From Streptomyces sp. PH10-H1 (GTDB taxonomy: Bacteria; Actinomycetota; Actinomycetes; Streptomycetales; Streptomycetaceae), in NCBI RefSeq assembly GCF_030063355.1, contig NZ_JASISZ010000010.1, forward strand, positions 83,012 to 147,011: a DNA stretch of 64,000 bases. Direction: 5' to 3'. How positions within the stretch are numbered: position 1 is the stretch's first letter; each line of letters starts with the position of its first letter. Shown piece by piece: positions 60,184 to 64,000 of this stretch. A program made the translations under genes and the position numbers. The notes below the pieces were generated by a model. The model saw only the letters and a program-made list of their open reading frames with translations, had not been told where the DNA came from and made no database searches.

Positions 60184-60432
60184 GTGACCACCGTCGATGA
60201 CGTCGTCGCCGCGCGGATAGCGGAAGCGCGCCGCCGGACCGAGGCCGCGAAGCAGCGCCGCGTCGCCCTCAACGCCGCACGGCAGTACGGCCTCGTCTCC
60301 CGCTACCGGGCCAAGCTCGCCGAGCTCGACCGGCGCCAAAGCGACAGCACTAAGAGTGCTGAAGCTGCTGACGTACAAGCCGCTGACATCCCCGTCGTTC
60401 CGCCCCCTACCGGTCGCCCCGCCCGCCACTGA
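60184..60432 (+). CDS. Small basic phage protein
   Basis: 82 residues, GTG start three bases after the preceding gene, Arg-rich helix (ARIAEARRRTEAAKQRRVAL). No family recognised. Confidence 0.62.
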   Translation: MTTVDDVVAARIAEARRRTEAAKQRRVALNAARQYGLVSRYRAKLAELDRRQSDSTKSAEAADVQAADIPVVPPPTGRPARH

Positions 60433-60450
60433 CAGAAACGGACCCCCACC

Positions 60451-60651
60451 GTGACCTCGTACACCAGCCTCAGCAATGACGTGCCCACCGTCCCGGCCGC
60501 CGACCTCGTCACCTCCGGCACCCTGCAGCTCGTCGTGCGCTGCCCCCACTGCGGCGCGCAGCACCGGCACCTCGGCCTCGGCCTCCGACGCAGCCCATGC
60601 GGGAGGTACTACGTCCTCGCCCACCCCGCCGCCCAGCTCAGCGCAGCCTGA
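60451..60651 (+). CDS. Small zinc-ribbon phage protein
   Basis: 66 residues with RCPHCGAQHRHLGLGLRRSP and a Cys at CGRYYVLA, compatible with a zinc knuckle. GTG start. Confidence 0.65.
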   Translation: MTSYTSLSNDVPTVPAADLVTSGTLQLVVRCPHCGAQHRHLGLGLRRSPCGRYYVLAHPAAQLSAA

Positions 60652-60661
60652 ACGGAGCACC

Positions 60662-60997
60662 ATGTACCACCCGGACCCCGACCGTGCGCACGACCCCCTG
60701 CAGTCCGCAGCCGACGCCCTCACCGAACTCGGCCACACCCCCGGCCTCGACTCCGTCACCCAGCTCAAGCACGTCGCCGCCGAACTCATCCGCCGCAAAG
60801 ACAAGGCGCAGGCCGCCATCGGCGACCTCACCGCCACCGCCAACCCGCCGTCCGCCGCCGCGCTCCTCAACCTCGTCGCCCTCTGCGAGCGGGCCGGGAC
60901 TGCGCTCGCACCGCTGGTCGAATCGCAGCTCGACGGCATGGAGCAGGCGCTCCTCGCGGACCTCTTCCAGCCCGGCGACCAGGGCGGTGGATCATGA
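60662..60997 (+). CDS. Phage protein, unknown
   Basis: 111 residues, helical (LKHVAAELIRRKDKAQAAIG). The stop overlaps the next start (ATGA). No family recognised. Confidence 0.68.
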   Translation: MYHPDPDRAHDPLQSAADALTELGHTPGLDSVTQLKHVAAELIRRKDKAQAAIGDLTATANPPSAAALLNLVALCERAGTALAPLVESQLDGMEQALLADLFQPGDQGGGS

Positions 60998-61602
60998 CAA
61001 CAGTCGCCAGCCAACAAGGTCGTGACAGCAAGCCGAAGTGCGGCGCGAAGAAGCGGCAGGGCGAAGGGTTTTGCACCCGTCCCGCCGGATGGGGCAGCAG
61101 CCACCCGGGCGCCGGGTATTGCAAGTTGCACGGTGGCAATACGAAGAACCAGGTGATCAGTGCCGAGCGGAAGCGTCTCGAGGTCGAGGCCCGCACCTTG
61201 TTCGAGAAGATCGCGCCCAGCGCCATCCCCATTCATGATCCGCTGACCGCCTACGCCCAGTTCGCCGGCCGGGTCATGGCATGGATGACCTTGATGGATT
61301 CCCTGCTCGACGGTCTAGCGTCGCCCCGGTACGAGGGCACGAGCGAGCAGGTCCGTGGCGAGGTCGTGCTGTTCGAGCGGGCCATGGACCGGGCCAATAG
61401 CGTCCTGGCCAGCTACGCGAGACTCAACATCGATGCCCGGCTCATGACGATCTCGGAGCGGCAGGCGACGGTGCTGATCGCCGCCCTGAATGCGGGCCTC
61501 GGCGAGTTGCACCTGACGGGTCCTGACGCGGTCCGTGCCAGGCAGGCCGCCGCACGTCATCTGCGGGCTGCCGGCGCCACCTTCGCAGCGGAAGGCGCGT
61601 GA
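60994..61602 (+). CDS. Phage protein with an N-terminal CGAK...KLHGG zinc motif (possible small terminase or DNA-binding protein)
   Basis: 202 residues. The N terminus PKCGAKKRQGEGFCTRPAGW, then GAGYCKLHGGNT, is a C-x9-C ... C-x2-H motif common in actinophage proteins near terminase genes. The rest is helical (RAMDRANSVLASYARLNIDA). Without a large-terminase neighbour the terminase label stays unproven. Confidence 0.55.
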   Translation: MTTVASQQGRDSKPKCGAKKRQGEGFCTRPAGWGSSHPGAGYCKLHGGNTKNQVISAERKRLEVEARTLFEKIAPSAIPIHDPLTAYAQFAGRVMAWMTLMDSLLDGLASPRYEGTSEQVRGEVVLFERAMDRANSVLASYARLNIDARLMTISERQATVLIAALNAGLGELHLTGPDAVRARQAAARHLRAAGATFAAEGA

Positions 61603-61603
61603 C

Positions 61604-61840
61604 ATGACCGAACACCTCACCATCGCCGGGGTTCAGGGGGCGATCGCGCTCGTCACCGCCCGCCTCGCGCGTCTCGACGTACCGCAAGAGCAGATCCTCG
61701 GCGACACACCCGCGCAGGAGGCTCTGGCCGCCCTCTCCGCGATCGTGGTGTCTGTCCTTGAGCAGACCGTCCCGGATCATCTCGTAGGCGCTCTGCGGCG
61801 CGCAGGAGTCACAGCGGGCCAGTGGGAGGCCGAGCGATGA
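61604..61840 (+). CDS. Small phage protein, unknown
   Basis: 78 residues (MTEHLTIAGVQGAIALVTAR). The stop overlaps the next start (ATGA). No family recognised. Confidence 0.62.
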   Translation: MTEHLTIAGVQGAIALVTARLARLDVPQEQILGDTPAQEALAALSAIVVSVLEQTVPDHLVGALRRAGVTAGQWEAER

Positions 61841-62232
61841 CCAGCCCGCGCACGCATCCGCGGATCATCGTCGCCGTGCGCGGCCTTCGCGGCCCGTACC
61901 GGCAGAAGCTCGACTTGACCGGCCGCGACGCAGCAGCGACCAACCTGCCCGGGATCAAGGACGGCGGACGGGTGTGTGTCGACGTCGCCGATGGCCTTCG
62001 GGTGGAAGACCTCGCAGTGGTGACTGCGTTCGCGCTGAGCGTCCGCAACGCGGGCGTGCTCGAGATCATCGGCAGAAGTCGCCGTGCTGTCGACAGGGCC
62101 CGCGCCATCTTCATCGACGCCTGGAAGCTCGACGTCGACATCACGACCCCCGAACACCCCGAGCGGGCCTCCGCCACGCGCTGGGCGGCGCTGTTCCTCG
62201 GGACCGTGCGCGAGGAGGACCGGGACCGATGA
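61837..62232 (+). CDS. Phage protein, unknown (alpha/beta)
   Basis: 131 residues. RIIVAVRGLRGPYRQKLDLT and ARAIFIDAWKLDVDITTPEH may form sheets; no family recognised. Overlaps both neighbours by four bases. Confidence 0.65.
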   Translation: MTSPRTHPRIIVAVRGLRGPYRQKLDLTGRDAAATNLPGIKDGGRVCVDVADGLRVEDLAVVTAFALSVRNAGVLEIIGRSRRAVDRARAIFIDAWKLDVDITTPEHPERASATRWAALFLGTVREEDRDR

Positions 62233-62798
62233 GCGACGCGCACGCGGGCATGCCACGGGATGACCGGCCGGCGCCGACCGTGCTCCCCGGCGGACTGCTG
62301 TTCGTCCCCGGGGAGCTGGCGGCCGAGCTCGCTGCCGCGCTCGAGGTGTTTGCCGCGTTCACGCGTGGGACGTTGCCCCCAGCGGATTGCCGGACCCCCC
62401 AGTTGTCCCGGGCGATCCTTGCGCTGCTGATGGCCTCCCGGGATGCCGCAGCCCAGCACCGGCGCATGGAGACACGGAAAGCTTCCGCAGTCCCAACTGC
62501 CCCGTTTCTTCCGCCTGCCCAACTCCCGTCACTCTCGGAACACCAGGAGATGGTGACCACTGCGCAGGCTGCGGCCGTCGCCGGGGTGTCGCCCGAGTGG
62601 GTGCGTCGCCTTGCAGCCACGGGGAAGATCCGTGGCCGCCGGACGGACCGCGCCGTTTGGCTTGTCGACCTCGGTGACGTCCGGGCCTATCGCGCCCGAT
62701 CGAGGAGCAACCGGCATGAAGACTCTGACCGCGCCGACGCTGGCCGAGCAGCACGCGCACGCGCAGCAGACGGCGGCAGAGCTGCGCCTGCAGCTTGA
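62229..62798 (+). CDS. Phage protein with excisionase-like HTH
   Basis: 189 residues. VTTAQAAAVAGVSPEWVRRL and IRGRRTDRAVWLVDLGDVRA form a MerR/excisionase-type winged helix at residues 108-155. A proline-rich linker precedes it. The last 30 residues overlap the start of the next gene by 83 bases in another frame. Confidence 0.68.
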   Translation: MSDAHAGMPRDDRPAPTVLPGGLLFVPGELAAELAAALEVFAAFTRGTLPPADCRTPQLSRAILALLMASRDAAAQHRRMETRKASAVPTAPFLPPAQLPSLSEHQEMVTTAQAAAVAGVSPEWVRRLAATGKIRGRRTDRAVWLVDLGDVRAYRARSRSNRHEDSDRADAGRAARARAADGGRAAPAA

Positions 62799-63297
62799 GA
62801 CGGCAGAGGCCGACCAGCGTGAGGCCGTCGAGAACCAGGACTTCGAACGGGCCGCGGAGGCCAAGGGCCGGGCAGATGAGGTCCGGGAGCCGCTCTTGAT
62901 AAGCCAGGCGCACGCGACGGCGCTGGCGGCCGGGCTCGCCGCCCTGGAGGAGCACCGCCGCGCCGAGCAGCAGGCCACCCGTGACCGGGAGCAGCGCGAG
63001 CAGGCCGCCGGGCTGTACGACGAGGCCCGCGCCCGAGAGGCCGCCTCGCAGGACGATGTGCAGCGCCTCATGGCCGAAGTCTCCGCGGCGCTTGATGCCG
63101 TGCGGCAGGTGATGCGTGAGGCCCTTGCCGCCGAGCAGAGCCTCACTCAGGCGCGGCAGGACGGGCACAGCGCGGCTGTTGCCGCCGGCCTCATCGACCT
63201 GCAGCACCCCGCACCGGCTCCCGCGAGCAACGTCCGCAACCGGTTCGAGGGCGACCAGCTGCTGCGGGCGATCCTCCACAACCAACAGCTGCTATGA
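62716..63297 (+). CDS. Coiled-coil phage protein
   Basis: 193 residues, almost entirely coiled coil (LEEHRRAEQQATRDREQREQ, YDEARAREAASQDDVQRLMA). A scaffold or tail-assembly role is possible. No family recognised. Start at ATG inside the preceding gene, with GAGGAG upstream. Confidence 0.7.
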   Translation: MKTLTAPTLAEQHAHAQQTAAELRLQLETAEADQREAVENQDFERAAEAKGRADEVREPLLISQAHATALAAGLAALEEHRRAEQQATRDREQREQAAGLYDEARAREAASQDDVQRLMAEVSAALDAVRQVMREALAAEQSLTQARQDGHSAAVAAGLIDLQHPAPAPASNVRNRFEGDQLLRAILHNQQLL

Positions 63298-63471
63298 CCC
63301 CCAAGACCCGCACGGCCACCGGGGCGTCAACGTCACGCTCCGTGGGTTCCAGCGCGGAGGCGATCGAAGGCGGCGAGCAGGGTGACCGCGGTCTCCTCCT
63401 TCCGCTAGGACCCGCCTGCGCCCCGGTGGCCGCGCGCCCGACCCGTACATCCGTACCGCAAGGAGGACCTG
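63298..63471. other. 174-bp stretch before the next gene
   Basis: An ATG overlapping the previous stop opens a long frame that continues under the next gene (to 63932), but its composition has no protein-like character after about 25 residues. It may hold a short leader peptide or a frameshift product. Nothing else seen; GCAAGGAGG before 63472 is the ribosome-binding site of the next gene. Confidence 0.4.
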
Positions 63472-63840
63472 ATGAACGACGAGGAATTCAGCGAGATGCG
63501 CGGCGCCGCGATCCTAGGACTGCGCCGCACTCCGCTACACGAGGTGTACTACGACGCCGCCGAATCGGCATCCAAGCCCAAGACGAAGAACAAGAAGGTC
63601 AAGGAGAAGAAGGGCAAGGGCGGCGAGGTCAGGGAGTCGCGGCCTTCGCCGGGTGTCATCGACTCGCCCGCCGGGGCGATACCCGCACCGGCCGGCGACG
63701 GCGCCAAGATGTGGGAGCTGCCCCCGGAGGAGCTGCGGGCCCAGCTCACCAACGCCCTTTGGCCGACGGACACCAGCCGGCACAAGTGGGTGCCGCGTCC
63801 GGCGATGACGCTCGACCAGTTCGTCCGGGACGGGATCTGA
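63472..63840 (+). CDS. Phage protein upstream of the tape-measure gene
   Basis: 122 residues: MNDEEFSEMRGAAILGLRRT, a Lys-rich linker (KTKNKKVKEKKGKGG), then LPPEELRAQLTNALWPTDTS. Its position directly before the tape-measure-like gene suggests a tail-assembly chaperone or tail component. GCAAGGAGG precedes the ATG. No family recognised. Confidence 0.68.
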   Translation: MNDEEFSEMRGAAILGLRRTPLHEVYYDAAESASKPKTKNKKVKEKKGKGGEVRESRPSPGVIDSPAGAIPAPAGDGAKMWELPPEELRAQLTNALWPTDTSRHKWVPRPAMTLDQFVRDGI

Positions 63841-63843
63841 CCT

Positions 63844-64000
63844 GTGTCCGACATCGGCGAACTCTTTATCGTCCTCCGTGCGGTCACCGAACCGTTCAAG
63901 CGGGGTCTCAAGGAGGCCGCCGCCGAGGGTGAGGCGTCCTCGTCGCGTATCGGCGGGGCGTTCAAGAAGCTCGCCGGGATCGGCATGGTCGCCGGCGGGG
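63844..64000 (+). CDS. Tail tape-measure-like protein (5' end only)
   Basis: Starts GTG (VSDIGELFIVLRAVTEPFKR), then GLKEAAAEGEASSSRIGGAF and KKLAGIGMVAGG at the window edge. The opening SDIGELFIVLRAVTEPFKRG resembles the N terminus of actinophage tail tape-measure proteins, which set tail length. The gene continues outside the window. Confidence 0.7.
   Translation, partial: MSDIGELFIVLRAVTEPFKRGLKEAAAEGEASSSRIGGAFKKLAGIGMVAGG

Larger units (their letters stand above)
50803..64000. mobile_element. Prophage or phage-like element integrated in comM by a serine integrase (left part)
   Basis: Begins where comM stops (around 50797-50802) and continues past the window. Genes in order: large serine integrase, repressor divergent from an HTH gene, ADP-ribosyltransferase-like protein, primase-helicase, many small coupled genes, a coiled-coil protein and the start of a tail tape-measure-like gene. 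The attL crossover lies within or near TTCGATCTG. No portal, capsid or large terminase gene was identified in the visible 13 kb. Confidence 0.85.

Noticed and set aside
60994..61602. Firm call as small terminase subunit
   Set aside because: The zinc motif is seen in several kinds of phage proteins, and no large terminase follows.
63294..63932. 212-codon frame overlapping two other phage genes
   Set aside because: The overlapped gene at 63472 has a good ribosome-binding site and the tape-measure start at 63844 fits; the long frame is Arg-rich without protein-like features. A short product at its start is left open.

Overview
The window is high-GC actinobacterial DNA, most probably from Streptomyces or a close relative in the Streptomycetaceae. 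The first 20 kb follow the conserved streptomycete order: glnD, ffh, rpsP-khpA-rimM-trmD-rplS, the four clustered type I signal peptidases (sipWXYZ), a NUDIX gene, a DUF2469 gene, yraN and comM/yifB. Recognisable control sites include a DasR-type box before a chitobiase-like gene, a SoxR-type promoter with a 19-bp spacer before an NAD-binding protein, and several rho-independent terminators.

The core ends inside comM. Its first 54 codons lie at 19851-20012. Thirty further codons (NSGESWPQKK to GSGFDL) appear in the same frame 30.7 kb away at 50713-50802. The rest is not in the window. comM has therefore been split twice, about 90 bp apart in the coding sequence.

The first insert (about 20010-50712) is a genomic island. 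Its ends carry imperfect inverted repeats, and a module of three overlapping tyrosine-recombinase genes plus a small DUF6262-like gene sits at its right end (Tn554-like or RIT-like). From left to right it holds: gene debris and a truncated NUDIX copy; an MFS exporter, a PAP2-type phosphatase and an extra lgt that share a CGAAWATNTCG-type operator; a SulP transporter with a MerR regulator; a second, broken Tn554-like module whose tnpB is cut by a 1756-bp IS5-family element carrying a nitroreductase, with a CTAG target duplication; MarR, PAP2, BlaI/M56-peptidase and CDF metal-transport genes; remnants of chrA and a thioredoxin-like gene; a SLOG-fold (YspA-like) gene; and an eight-gene cassette (NUDIX, SAH-hydrolase-like, hypothetical, HATPase, resolvase-like, HTH-TPR regulator, YdcF, WbqC) reading outward from one divergent promoter region.

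The second insert starts at about 50803 and runs off the window. It is a prophage or phage-like element with a large serine integrase, divergent repressor and HTH genes, an ADP-ribosyltransferase-like protein, a Toprim primase-helicase, a run of tightly packed small genes and the beginning of a tail tape-measure-like gene. No large terminase, portal or capsid gene is recognisable between replication and tail genes, which is unusual. No tRNA, rRNA or CRISPR array was seen.
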